Shown here: piece by piece, positions 1-6,342 of the stretch
Position numbering within the stretch: position 1 is the first letter of the stretch
Layout: each line of letters begins with the position of its first letter
Assembly (NCBI GenBank): GCA_937927965.1
Contig: CALEZA010000006.1
Coordinates: 1 to 13,087, forward strand
Direction: 5' to 3'
Origin: an uncultured Candidatus Planktophila sp.
GTDB lineage: Bacteria > Actinomycetota > Actinomycetes > Nanopelagicales > Nanopelagicaceae
Length of the DNA stretch: 13,087 nucleotides
The notes under the pieces: model-generated
The model's database searches: none
What the model saw: only the letters and a program-made list of their open reading frames with translations
Told to the model about the DNA's origin: nothing
Translations under genes and position numbers: made by a program

Positions 1-1070
1 CTGTCCTTGTTCTCACAGGTTTCCGCACTGCTGTCTTTAAGGCAGTTCCAGGACAGCTAAAGATTGCTATCTCAGTGGGTATCGGTCTCTTTATCGCACT
101 TATCGGTCTGGTTGATGCTGGTTTTGTTCGCCGCACAGGTGCAGGACCAGTTCCTGTCACACTCGGCGCAGACGGAACTCTCGTTGGTTGGCCAATTATC
201 GTCTTTGCTCTAGGTCTTTTCCTCATGATCGCTCTTATGGTCCGCAAGGCTAAGGGAGCACTGCTCATTGGTATCGCTTCAGCAACTGTGCTTGCAGTAG
301 TGATCGAGAAGGCATTCAAAATCGGCCCTAGCTTTATCTCACCAGAGGAATTCAATCCAAAGGGTTGGGGCCTGAATGTCCCTGCCGTTCCAAGCGACTG
401 GATTTCAACACCAGACTTCAGTCTTCTTGGCCAGTTCAGCCTCTTCGGTGGGTTTGCAGAGATCAGCCTTGTTGCGGCAGGACTCCTCGTCTTCACACTC
501 TTGCTCTCTGACTTCTTCGACACAGTCGGAACAGTTACAGCTATCGGAAATGAAGGTGGTCTCATCGATAAGGATGGAAACATTCCTTATAACGAGCAGA
601 TTCTTCTCGTTGACTCAATTGCAGCAGTTGCAGGTGGAGCAGCAAGCATCTCCTCCAACACCAGCTACATTGAATCTGCATCAGGTGTTGGTGAAGGTGC
701 TCGTACTGGCCTTGCCTCAGTGGTGACAGGTGTTTGCTTCTTGCTCACAACATTCCTAGCTCCTGTCGTTGCCATGATTCCTTACGAGGCAGCAACTCCT
801 GCCTTGATTATCGTAGGTTTCTTGATGATGACTCAGATCAGCGGTATTGATTGGGCAGATTACGGAATTGCAATCCCTGCATTCCTTACAATCATCTTGA
901 TGCCATTCACATACAACATTTCAGTAGGTATCGGAGCTGGATTCATTACTCACGTAGTGATTCGCTCGATTCAAGGACGCCGCAAGGAAGTTCATCCACT
1001 TCTCTTACTCGTTGCTGGCTTGTTCGTAATTTACTTCTTGCAATCACCGATCGATTCTTGGATTGGTTAA
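1..1070 (+). CDS. NCS2-family purine permease, AzgA type (5' end cut off by window)
   Basis: Inner-membrane proton-coupled uptake of a purine base (adenine, guanine or hypoxanthine) is the known role of AzgA-like NCS2 proteins; the exact substrate cannot be read here. The frame is open from base 3, so the gene enters from the left. The GTG at 75 is an internal Val codon, not a start. About 355 residues are visible, with many hydrophobic segments. Family marks are DFFDTVGTVTAIGNEGGL (bases about 510-566) and the substrate-site region SSNTSYIESASGVGEGARTG (about 651-710). A loop rich in Pro and Trp (about 340-440) separates two membrane segments. The final helix ends at TAA 1068-1070, just before a strong hairpin terminator. 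Family assignment is firm; substrate is inferred. Confidence 0.9.
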   Translation, partial: VLVLTGFRTAVFKAVPGQLKIAISVGIGLFIALIGLVDAGFVRRTGAGPVPVTLGADGTLVGWPIIVFALGLFLMIALMVRKAKGALLIGIASATVLAVVIEKAFKIGPSFISPEEFNPKGWGLNVPAVPSDWISTPDFSLLGQFSLFGGFAEISLVAAGLLVFTLLLSDFFDTVGTVTAIGNEGGLIDKDGNIPYNEQILLVDSIAAVAGGAASISSNTSYIESASGVGEGARTGLASVVTGVCFLLTTFLAPVVAMIPYEAATPALIIVGFLMMTQISGIDWADYGIAIPAFLTIILMPFTYNISVGIGAGFITHVVIRSIQGRRKEVHPLLLLVAGLFVIYFLQSPIDSWIG

Positions 1071-1082
1071 TAGCTAGATTGA

Positions 1083-1120
1083 ATAAGAAAACCCCCTCCA
1101 TACGGAGGGGGTTTTCTTAT
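1083..1120. terminator. Bidirectional intrinsic terminator between the purine permease gene and ung
   Basis: A perfect 17-bp inverted repeat (arms 1083-1099 and 1104-1120) encloses the 4-base loop ATAC. The core is a C5TCC/GGAG5 stem flanked by A4 on the left and T4 on the right, so each strand has a GC stem followed by TTTTCTTAT. It lies 12 bases after the permease stop and overlaps the ung stop codon (TTA at 1117-1119 on the plus strand). It can therefore end transcription in both directions between two convergent genes. Confidence 0.95.
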
Positions 1121-1755
1121 GTTAGTTTCCAATCTATGGGCGTTTTTCCCTGCGAAATGAGAACTTCATTAGCCCTGGAAAATGGTTTAGAACCGAAGAA
1201 ACCCCGATACGAAGATAAGGGACTTGGATGGGGCGATGAAATGGCATCCTCAAAATAGTGTGAGAGCTCTTGGGCGTGACTTCCCCACAAAATCGCAACG
1301 ACTCCCCGCTCTCCTAATAATTGAGCAACAGCTCTCGTGATCTCTTTCCATTCGGTCTCAACATGAGCATTTCTCTCACCCTCTTGGGTTGTCAGAGTTC
1401 GATTAAGGAGTAAGACGCCTTCCGTGGCCCAGCGTGATAGGTCTCCTGAAACAGGAATATCACAGCCAATATCGTTTGAAAGTTCTTTGAATATGTTGCG
1501 AAGGCTTGCTGGTATTGCTTTGCTAGTTGAGAAGGCAAGTCCGTCTGCAACTCCAATCCCAGGGTAGGGATCTTGACCGAAGATAACGACCTTGACCTCA
1601 TCCAAAGGAATAGTAAAAGCTCTGAATATGCTATTCCTCTTGGGCGTCACCAATAAGTCGACTAGCGAAGATAGAATTTGATTAATAGTCTCAATATGGC
1701 CTGAAAAGAATGGATGCCACGAGGAATGTATTTCCTCTAAGGAAAAACTGTTCAC
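1117..1755 (-). CDS. ung: Uracil-DNA glycosylase (family 1)
   Basis: Removes uracil from DNA to start base-excision repair. The 212-residue length is normal for the family. The catalytic water-activating motif GQDPYP lies at residues 60-65 (Asp62), followed by a GLAFS segment (72-76). The second active-site loop HPSPLS lies at 176-181 and is followed by RGFFGSKPFSRANE. Most bacterial Ung proteins have GQDPYH; Pro in place of His is also found in actinobacterial Ung, as I recall for M. tuberculosis. The start is GTG at 1753-1755, overlapping the TGA of the upstream ABC gene (GTGA), so translation is probably coupled. The stop codon lies inside the terminator stem. No cofactor is expected. Confidence 0.96.
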   Translation of the reverse strand: MNSFSLEEIHSSWHPFFSGHIETINQILSSLVDLLVTPKRNSIFRAFTIPLDEVKVVIFGQDPYPGIGVADGLAFSTSKAIPASLRNIFKELSNDIGCDIPVSGDLSRWATEGVLLLNRTLTTQEGERNAHVETEWKEITRAVAQLLGERGVVAILWGSHAQELSHYFEDAISSPHPSPLSSYRGFFGSKPFSRANEVLISQGKTPIDWKLT

Positions 1756-2543
1756 ATTTGAGCGCGAGCGAAGAAGCGATCTCCCTCACGCGTGACCGAG
1801 ATAGGTAACTCAAAAATCGCAGAGACATGCTCTGAAGTGATGACTTCCAATATTGGGCCAGAGGCTGCTACCAAACCATCTTTAAGAATGAGAGCATGAG
1901 TCGTACCAGATGGAATCTCTTCAATATGGTGGGTTACAAGAATTGAGGCTGGTGCAGTTGAGTCCGCAGCAAACTGGGAGAACCTTCGAAGGAGATCCTC
2001 TCGGCCTCCTAGATCAAGACCTGCAGCAGGTTCATCCAGAAGTAAAAGTTCAGGATCTGCCATGAGGGCTCTTGCTATCTGAACCCGCTTTCTCTCTCCT
2101 TCGCTCAAAGTTCCATACTTGCGATCTGCCAATTCTCTGACTCCAAATGTTGTCAGGAGCGCGACCGCTCGTGACTCATCCCAAAGATCGTATGCTTCAT
2201 TCCAGCGACCTAAAATTGCATATGCAGCTGTGAGAACAACATCTCGGACAACCTCATCGTTTGGAATATCTTCAGAGATTAAAGCTCCACAAATACCTAT
2301 TCGTGTACGCAAATCTGAGAGATCAGTTCTTCCCATCTGCTGATCTAACACATGCACGCTTCCCGCAGTTGGGAAGATTCTTGTTGCCAGAATCTGAAGC
2401 AATGTTGATTTACCTGCTCCATTAGGGCCTAGAACGACCCATCGCTCTTGAGGTCTGATGGCAAAATTGAGTGGACCAAGGATGGTTCTGCCCCCGCGAT
2501 GCACAGAAACATCGCGCAATTCCAAGACGAACTCACCTGCCAT
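1752..2543 (-). CDS. Stand-alone ABC-type ATP-binding protein
   Basis: A 263-residue ABC ATPase with no membrane segments. From the chosen start: Walker A GPNGAGKST (39-47), signature LSEGE (146-150), Walker B LLLLDEP (166-172) and switch His205 in VTHH. All ATPase residues are intact. No permease gene is adjacent, so its partner and substrate are unknown. It resembles the ATP-binding protein next to serB2 in M. tuberculosis (Rv3041c, from memory), where function is also undefined. The frame stays open to an ATG at 2624, but ATG 2543 is preferred: family homology begins just after it (MAGEFVLELRDVS) and a TATCTT -10 box sits 7 bases upstream. It is the first gene of a pair with ung. Confidence 0.9.
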   Translation of the reverse strand: MAGEFVLELRDVSVHRGGRTILGPLNFAIRPQERWVVLGPNGAGKSTLLQILATRIFPTAGSVHVLDQQMGRTDLSDLRTRIGICGALISEDIPNDEVVRDVVLTAAYAILGRWNEAYDLWDESRAVALLTTFGVRELADRKYGTLSEGERKRVQIARALMADPELLLLDEPAAGLDLGGREDLLRRFSQFAADSTAPASILVTHHIEEIPSGTTHALILKDGLVAASGPILEVITSEHVSAIFELPISVTREGDRFFARAQM

Positions 2544-2550
2544 GGGCGCA

Positions 2551-2556
2551 AAGATA
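2551..2556 (-). promoter_or_regulatory. Predicted -10 box for a leaderless ABC-ATPase transcript
   Basis: On the minus strand TATCTT is followed by 7 bases (TGCGCCC) and then the ATG at 2543. There is no Shine-Dalgarno sequence. This fits TANNNT followed by 6-7 bases and the start codon, as at leaderless actinobacterial genes. No convincing -35 box is visible. It supports the shorter ABC start and lies in the 81-base divergent region shared with serB. Confidence 0.6.
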
Positions 2557-2612
2557 TAGTGTGATGAGCCATATAAGGTGTAAAAATCGCAATTCCGATG
2601 AGTGATTCGTAC

Positions 2613-2618
2613 TAATCT
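2613..2618 (+). promoter_or_regulatory. Predicted -10 box for a leaderless serB transcript
   Basis: TAATCT is followed by 6 bases (AGGCAC) and then the serB ATG at 2625. No ribosome-binding site precedes the ATG, so transcription probably begins at or next to the start codon. No clear -35 box is visible. It is the divergent counterpart of the -10 box at 2551-2556. Confidence 0.65.
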
Positions 2619-2624
2619 AGGCAC

Positions 2625-3842
2625 ATGAATGCAGCCGAAGAGTCCTTAAAGAGCCATTACACAGGACTTATCCTGCTATCTGGGGTCGACTCCCCTGGCC
2701 TTACACAAGCTCTCTTTGACACTTTAGCGCCTTTTTCTATCACCATTTTAGATATTGAACAGGTGGTTGTAAGAGACCGAGTCATACTCACCGTGCTGAT
2801 ATCCCTTAATCCTGATCACACCGAAGCTATTGATCAAGATTTGACTGAATGTGCCCAGAAGCTGGGAGTTGATATAGCAACTTCATTCCAGGTCCAGGAA
2901 GGCTCTTCAATTGCAGCAAAGACAGGGTTGATGCATGTAGTTGCTCTTGGTAACCCCTTGCGCCCAAGCGCTGTCGCGGCCATTGCTGCCGAAATCGCTG
3001 AGCACGGCGGAAATATCGAGCGAATTCACAGAACTGCAAGCTACCCAGTCACTGCCATTGAATTCGTAATCTCTGATGTTGATCGCAACTGTATTCGTCC
3101 ATCACTTGCAACAGTTGCCAACACTCACTCTGTCGATATTGCTGTTTATCCAGGCGGTTTGATGCGTTGGGCAAAGAAGTTGGTTGTGATGGATGTTGAT
3201 TCAACGCTTATCCAGCAGGAAGTAATTGAGTTACTGGGCGCAAAAGCTGGAGTTGCAGACCAGATTAAGGCAGTAACTGATAGAGCTATGGCTGGCGAGT
3301 TGGATTTTGAGGAGAGCCTACGCTCTCGTGTTGGGCTCCTCAAGGGTTTGCCAGAGAGCGTGCTCAATGAAGTCAGAGATGAAATCACTCTTACTCCCGG
3401 GGCACGAACTCTTGTAGAAACACTTCACTTGCTTGGCTATAGCGTTGCGGTGGTCTCTGGCGGCTTTACCGCTGTTATAGAACCTCTACTGAACGAATTA
3501 GGCATCAAGCATTATCGAGCAAACACTTTGGAGATTAAGGATGGCTTGTTAACAGGAAATGTTCTTGGAGAAGTAATTGATCGAGCCGGAAAAGCAAGCG
3601 CTCTCAAGGAGTTTGCCTCACTGGAAGGCGTTGGGCTCGAGCAAACCATAGCAATCGGTGATGGAGCAAACGACCTAGATATGATTGCAATCGCCGGTCT
3701 TGGTATCGCTTTCAATGCAAAGCCTGCTGTCAAAGCTGCTGCAGATAGTTCTGTCTCCGCGCCATATTTAGACTCAGTGCTTTATCTCCTCGGAATTACT
3801 CGAGAAGATGTTGAAGAAGCAGGCGCTACCCGATCCCACTAA
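2625..3842 (+). CDS. serB: Phosphoserine phosphatase with two N-terminal ACT domains
   Basis: Hydrolyses O-phosphoserine to serine, the last step of serine synthesis. At 405 residues it matches the long actinobacterial form (SerB2 type). Residues about 14-90 and 103-170 form two ACT-like regulatory domains, and about 185-395 form the HAD phosphatase. HAD motifs are complete: DVDST at 190-194 (nucleophile Asp190, acid/base Asp192), VSGGF (motif II Ser), Lys323 in RAGKASALK, and GDGANDLDM from 345 (Asp346, Asp350). ACT domains in this family bind amino acids and may give serine feedback. The ATG at 2625 follows a TAATCT -10 box by 6 bases. The stop overlaps that of convergent hisG by 4 bases (3839-3842). 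Confidence 0.96.
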   Translation: MNAAEESLKSHYTGLILLSGVDSPGLTQALFDTLAPFSITILDIEQVVVRDRVILTVLISLNPDHTEAIDQDLTECAQKLGVDIATSFQVQEGSSIAAKTGLMHVVALGNPLRPSAVAAIAAEIAEHGGNIERIHRTASYPVTAIEFVISDVDRNCIRPSLATVANTHSVDIAVYPGGLMRWAKKLVVMDVDSTLIQQEVIELLGAKAGVADQIKAVTDRAMAGELDFEESLRSRVGLLKGLPESVLNEVRDEITLTPGARTLVETLHLLGYSVAVVSGGFTAVIEPLLNELGIKHYRANTLEIKDGLLTGNVLGEVIDRAGKASALKEFASLEGVGLEQTIAIGDGANDLDMIAIAGLGIAFNAKPAVKAAADSSVSAPYLDSVLYLLGITREDVEEAGATRSH

Positions 3843-4684
3843 AGGCGGCAAGCGTGGATATCTGTCACCAGAATTCCACGCGCACCAAGGGCCCACAATT
3901 CATCCATGAGGCGATTAGTATCAACGCGTAAGACCATAGCCCTTACTGCCACCCAATCTTCCTTTTGAAGAGGTGAAATCGTGGGTGATTCAAGCCCTGG
4001 AGTGATTGCACAAGCTTGATCTACAACGCTCTTGGGAACATCATAATCAAGCAAGACATATTGACGAGCCGTGACAACGCCCTGCAGTCGTCGGATCAAT
4101 ATGTCCAATCCAGCAGGCATTTGCACACCAGGCCGCTTAATGAGAATTGCCTCGCTGACAAGAATTGGCTCACCAAAGATTTCAAGCCCTGCTTGCCGAA
4201 GAGTGTTTCCTGTACTGACAACATCTGCAATTAAATCCGCGACGCCAAGGCGCACGCTACTTTCCACAGCGCCATCAAGGCGAACCACGCTGGCTTTGAC
4301 TGACTTAGATTTCAGATAATTCTCAACCAGACCAGGATAGGCCGTCGCAACACGCTTTCCATTAATTGCATTCTCGTTTAATCCAGAGCCAACAGGGCCA
4401 GCAAATCTGAAGGTTGAAGAACCGAAATCAAGTGAGAGAACTTCTTCGGCAGATGCTCCTGAGTCGATTAGAAGATCTCGCCCAGTAATTCCAGCCTCAA
4501 GCTCTCCAGAACCAACGTAAATGGCAATATCGCGTGGTCGAAGATAGTAAAACTCAACTCCGTTGGCAGCATCTAAGAGAACCAAGTCACGGGAATCAGT
4601 TCTTTGGCGATAACCAGCTTCCTTAAGAATTGCGATTGATGCTTCAGCAAGGGAACCCTTATTGGGAATAGCGATTCTTAACAT
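3839..4684 (-). CDS. hisG: ATP phosphoribosyltransferase, long form
   Basis: First and committed step of histidine synthesis: ATP plus PRPP gives phosphoribosyl-ATP. At 281 residues it is the long, hexameric form with a C-terminal regulatory domain (about 200-281), so it should not need HisZ and should be inhibited by histidine. Visible marks are the N-terminal LRIAIPNKGSL and the PRPP-binding loop ADVVSTGNTLR (about 153-163). It lies 8 bases after hisE. A strong Shine-Dalgarno sequence overlaps the hisE stop, so the two genes are probably co-transcribed and coupled. Its stop overlaps that of convergent serB, with no terminator between them. Confidence 0.97.
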   Translation of the reverse strand: MLRIAIPNKGSLAEASIAILKEAGYRQRTDSRDLVLLDAANGVEFYYLRPRDIAIYVGSGELEAGITGRDLLIDSGASAEEVLSLDFGSSTFRFAGPVGSGLNENAINGKRVATAYPGLVENYLKSKSVKASVVRLDGAVESSVRLGVADLIADVVSTGNTLRQAGLEIFGEPILVSEAILIKRPGVQMPAGLDILIRRLQGVVTARQYVLLDYDVPKSVVDQACAITPGLESPTISPLQKEDWVAVRAMVLRVDTNRLMDELWALGARGILVTDIHACRL

Positions 4685-4689
4685 TGGTT

Positions 4690-4694
4690 CTCCT
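4690..4694 (-). promoter_or_regulatory. Shine-Dalgarno sequence of hisG
   Basis: On the minus strand AGGAG lies 5 bases (AACCA) before the hisG ATG and begins within the hisE TAG stop (TAGGAG). It is the clearest ribosome-binding site in the window and contrasts with the apparently leaderless start of hisE. Confidence 0.85.
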
Positions 4695-4956
4695 AAAGGT
4701 ACTTATAGACATCGGAAAGGGAAAGGCCACGGGCGAGCATGAGTGTTTGAAGATGATAGAGAAGCTGGCTTATTTCCTCTGCCAACGCATCATCACCTTC
4801 ATGTTCGGCAGCAAGCCACACTTCGCCAGCTTCCTCAAGAATCTTCTTACCAATCTGATGAACACCAGCATTTACTGCATCAACAGTTCCAGAGCCTTCA
4901 GTTTGATCAGCTACTTTGGCAGAAAGCTCATCCCATAGAGAATCAAAGTTCTTCAT
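4693..4956 (-). CDS. hisE: Phosphoribosyl-ATP pyrophosphatase
   Basis: Second step of histidine synthesis: removes pyrophosphate from phosphoribosyl-ATP to give phosphoribosyl-AMP. The 87-residue all-alpha MazG-like fold is the usual size for a free-standing HisE. The Mg-binding pattern is present: EEAGE at 41-45 and [10 protein letters not shown] at 59-68. It is separate from HisI, as is normal in actinobacteria. The start ATG at 4954-4956 has a TAGAAT -10 box 6 bases upstream, suggesting that hisE begins a short hisE-hisG unit. The product feeds hisI elsewhere in the genome. Confidence 0.96.
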   Translation of the reverse strand: MKNFDSLWDELSAKVADQTEGSGTVDAVNAGVHQIGKKILEEAGEVWLAAEHEGDDALAEEISQLLYHLQTLMLARGLSLSDVYKYL

Positions 4957-4962
4957 GTGGTG

Positions 4963-4968
4963 ATTCTA
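4963..4968 (-). promoter_or_regulatory. Predicted -10 box for a leaderless hisE-hisG transcript
   Basis: On the minus strand TAGAAT is followed by CACCAC and then the hisE ATG. It lies in the 40-base gap after the transporter gene, with no Shine-Dalgarno sequence. No -35 box is obvious. The hexamer is identical to the one before def. Confidence 0.65.
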
Positions 4969-4996
4969 TGCGACTACGGGCCCAACTCTCTCGTAA

Positions 4997-5665
4997 TTAA
5001 GCCCTTCTCTCCTTCGAAATACGAAGCCAGGAGATAAATCCCCAAATAACAAAGGGCAGATAGAGAGCGTAGAGGGTTCCAGTTGGGTAATAGCCATTGA
5101 TAAAGGCAAAAGGAACTCCCACAAGATCCACGAGAATCCATACCAACCAAAATTCAACATACCCGCGGCTCATGCCAAAAGTGGCGAGAGCTGTACCTGT
5201 GAAAATCCAGGTATCCACAAAGAGCCATTGGCCGCTCTCCCCCAGTGCGGAGAAAATTTGATAAGACACAACAAAGAACACGAGCACGATAGGCGCCAGA
5301 ATTATTTTTTCATTTCTGGTTGTCCAGCGCGGAGAGACAGCTGGAGCGTCAGGGCCATTGGAGTTTTTATGAGCGGACCATCTAGCCCATCCATAGATAC
5401 TTACCAAAATGAGTAAGAGGTTCCTACTTGCCTGCCCATAGAAGTTTGCGTGTTGTGTGTTGTCTCCAAAAGAGAACACAGCTCCGAGGAAGACAGTGAA
5501 TAGAAGCCCATCACCGACTATTCCAATCGGCCATGCTAAGACTTTTCTTCTGGCTCCCAGAATGGCACTTGTTAGGCCAAGGATTCCGCCAACGATTTCG
5601 CGGACTGCTATTGATTTGCTACCAAATGAGACATGCGCCTCAAAAAACCATTGAAGTAGAGACAT
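4997..5665 (-). CDS. ribM: PnuC-family vitamin transporter, probably riboflavin (RibM-like)
   Basis: A 222-residue inner-membrane protein with about seven hydrophobic helices, typical of PnuC facilitators, which carry nicotinamide riboside, thiamine or riboflavin. Family marks are WPIGI (45-49), YGWARW (91-96), EFWLVWILVDLVGVP (171-185) and LYLPFVIWGFISW (201-213). The EFWxxWxLVDLVGVPxxFxNGY stretch closely matches the Streptomyces riboflavin transporter RibM as I remember it. It lies between rpe and hisE, where many actinobacteria have their riboflavin genes, and in Streptomyces ribM is part of that cluster. PnuC membership is firm; riboflavin specificity is inferred, and nicotinamide riboside remains possible. 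It starts in a TAATG overlap with rpe, so it is probably translationally coupled. No FMN riboswitch precedes it. Confidence 0.88.
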   Translation of the reverse strand: MSLLQWFFEAHVSFGSKSIAVREIVGGILGLTSAILGARRKVLAWPIGIVGDGLLFTVFLGAVFSFGDNTQHANFYGQASRNLLLILVSIYGWARWSAHKNSNGPDAPAVSPRWTTRNEKIILAPIVLVFFVVSYQIFSALGESGQWLFVDTWIFTGTALATFGMSRGYVEFWLVWILVDLVGVPFAFINGYYPTGTLYALYLPFVIWGFISWLRISKERRA

Positions 5666-6330
5666 TACAGGCTGGCCGATTCTGCAAGGTTACGAAGTGA
5701 CTGAATCATCTCGATGCGATTGTCTGCTTTAAAGACTGCGCTTCCTGCCACGAAGGTATCTGCTCCAGCTTCTGCAGCTCTCTCAATAGTTGAGAGGGAA
5801 ATTCCACCATCTACCTGTAGCCAAATTGGTCGATCACTTATAGCAGCTCTTAATTGAGAAATCTTTGAGAGCATCGCCTCCATAAACGGTTGACCACCCT
5901 TTCCAGGTTCAACAGTCATGATAAGAAACATGTCTATCTCATTCAACTGGGAGAGATATTCATCTATGGCTGTATCAGGTTTGACCGCGATAGCGGCCTG
6001 AGATCCCATACGTCGGATTGATTGAGCAGTTTTAACAATATCTTGTGAGGCTTCAACATGAAAAGTGACGCTAGCTGCTCCTGCCTCGGCATAACGAGGC
6101 GCGATTTCATCGACATTACTGACCATTAAATGCGCGTCAACAGGAATCGGAGATTTACTAATTATTTGAGCGGCATCCTCAAAGTTCCAAGTGGTTGCAG
6201 GAACAAAAACACCATCCATAATGTCAAGATGGACATAATCACTTACTGAGGCGATGCTGACAATCTCCTCATGAATACGAGAATGATCGGCATTAAGAAT
6301 GCTAGGTGTGATTCTGATATCTCGACTCAT
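5665..6330 (-). CDS. rpe: Ribulose-phosphate 3-epimerase
   Basis: Interconverts ribulose 5-phosphate and xylulose 5-phosphate in the pentose phosphate pathway. The 221-residue TIM barrel is the standard length. Metal and catalytic residues are visible: ITPSILNAD (7-15), VHLDIMDG (33-40, His34 and Asp36), DAHLMV (65-70, His67), MTVEPGKGGQ (138-147), VDGGI (173-177, Asp173) and AGSAVF (195-200) for phosphate binding. It begins 9 bases after rsmB. The rsmB stop TAA is itself the start of a TAACCT -10 box that lies 6 bases before this ATG. Its own stop overlaps the next start by one base (TAATG). In relatives rpe is commonly followed by riboflavin genes. Confidence 0.97.
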   Translation of the reverse strand: MSRDIRITPSILNADHSRIHEEIVSIASVSDYVHLDIMDGVFVPATTWNFEDAAQIISKSPIPVDAHLMVSNVDEIAPRYAEAGAASVTFHVEASQDIVKTAQSIRRMGSQAAIAVKPDTAIDEYLSQLNEIDMFLIMTVEPGKGGQPFMEAMLSKISQLRAAISDRPIWLQVDGGISLSTIERAAEAGADTFVAGSAVFKADNRIEMIQSLRNLAESASL

Positions 6331-6336
6331 GGATAA

Positions 6337-6342
6337 AGGTTA
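6337..6342 (-). promoter_or_regulatory. Predicted -10 box for a leaderless rpe transcript
   Basis: On the minus strand TAACCT, then TTATCC, then the rpe ATG. The first three bases are the rsmB stop codon, which makes a chance TANNNT more likely than at the other sites. There is no Shine-Dalgarno sequence. Confidence 0.5.

Noticed and set aside
75..77. GTG at 75 as the start of the purine permease
   Set aside because: The same frame is open to base 3 and encodes family-like sequence (LTGFRTAVFKAVPGQLKIAI), so the gene continues beyond the left edge.
376..726. Plus-strand open frame of 116 codons inside the permease gene
   Set aside because: It lies wholly inside the permease in another frame, is rich in Ser and Gln, and has no recognisable domain; it is a shadow of the real gene.
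851..1258. Plus-strand open frame of 135 codons spanning the permease end, the terminator and the ung 3' end
   Set aside because: It is out of frame with the clear permease, reads through the terminator hairpin and is antisense to conserved ung sequence; its composition is low-complexity and not protein-like.
2544..2624. N-terminal extension of the ABC ATPase back to an ATG at 2624
   Set aside because: The extra 27 residues look unlike ABC domains, would remove the space for divergent promoters, and would abut serB directly. The ATG at 2543 has a -10 box at the right distance and sits just before the family homology.
5663..5700. FMN riboswitch upstream of the RibM-like gene
   Set aside because: The start codon overlaps the rpe stop (TAATG) and the upstream bases encode rpe, so there is no leader in which an aptamer could fold.
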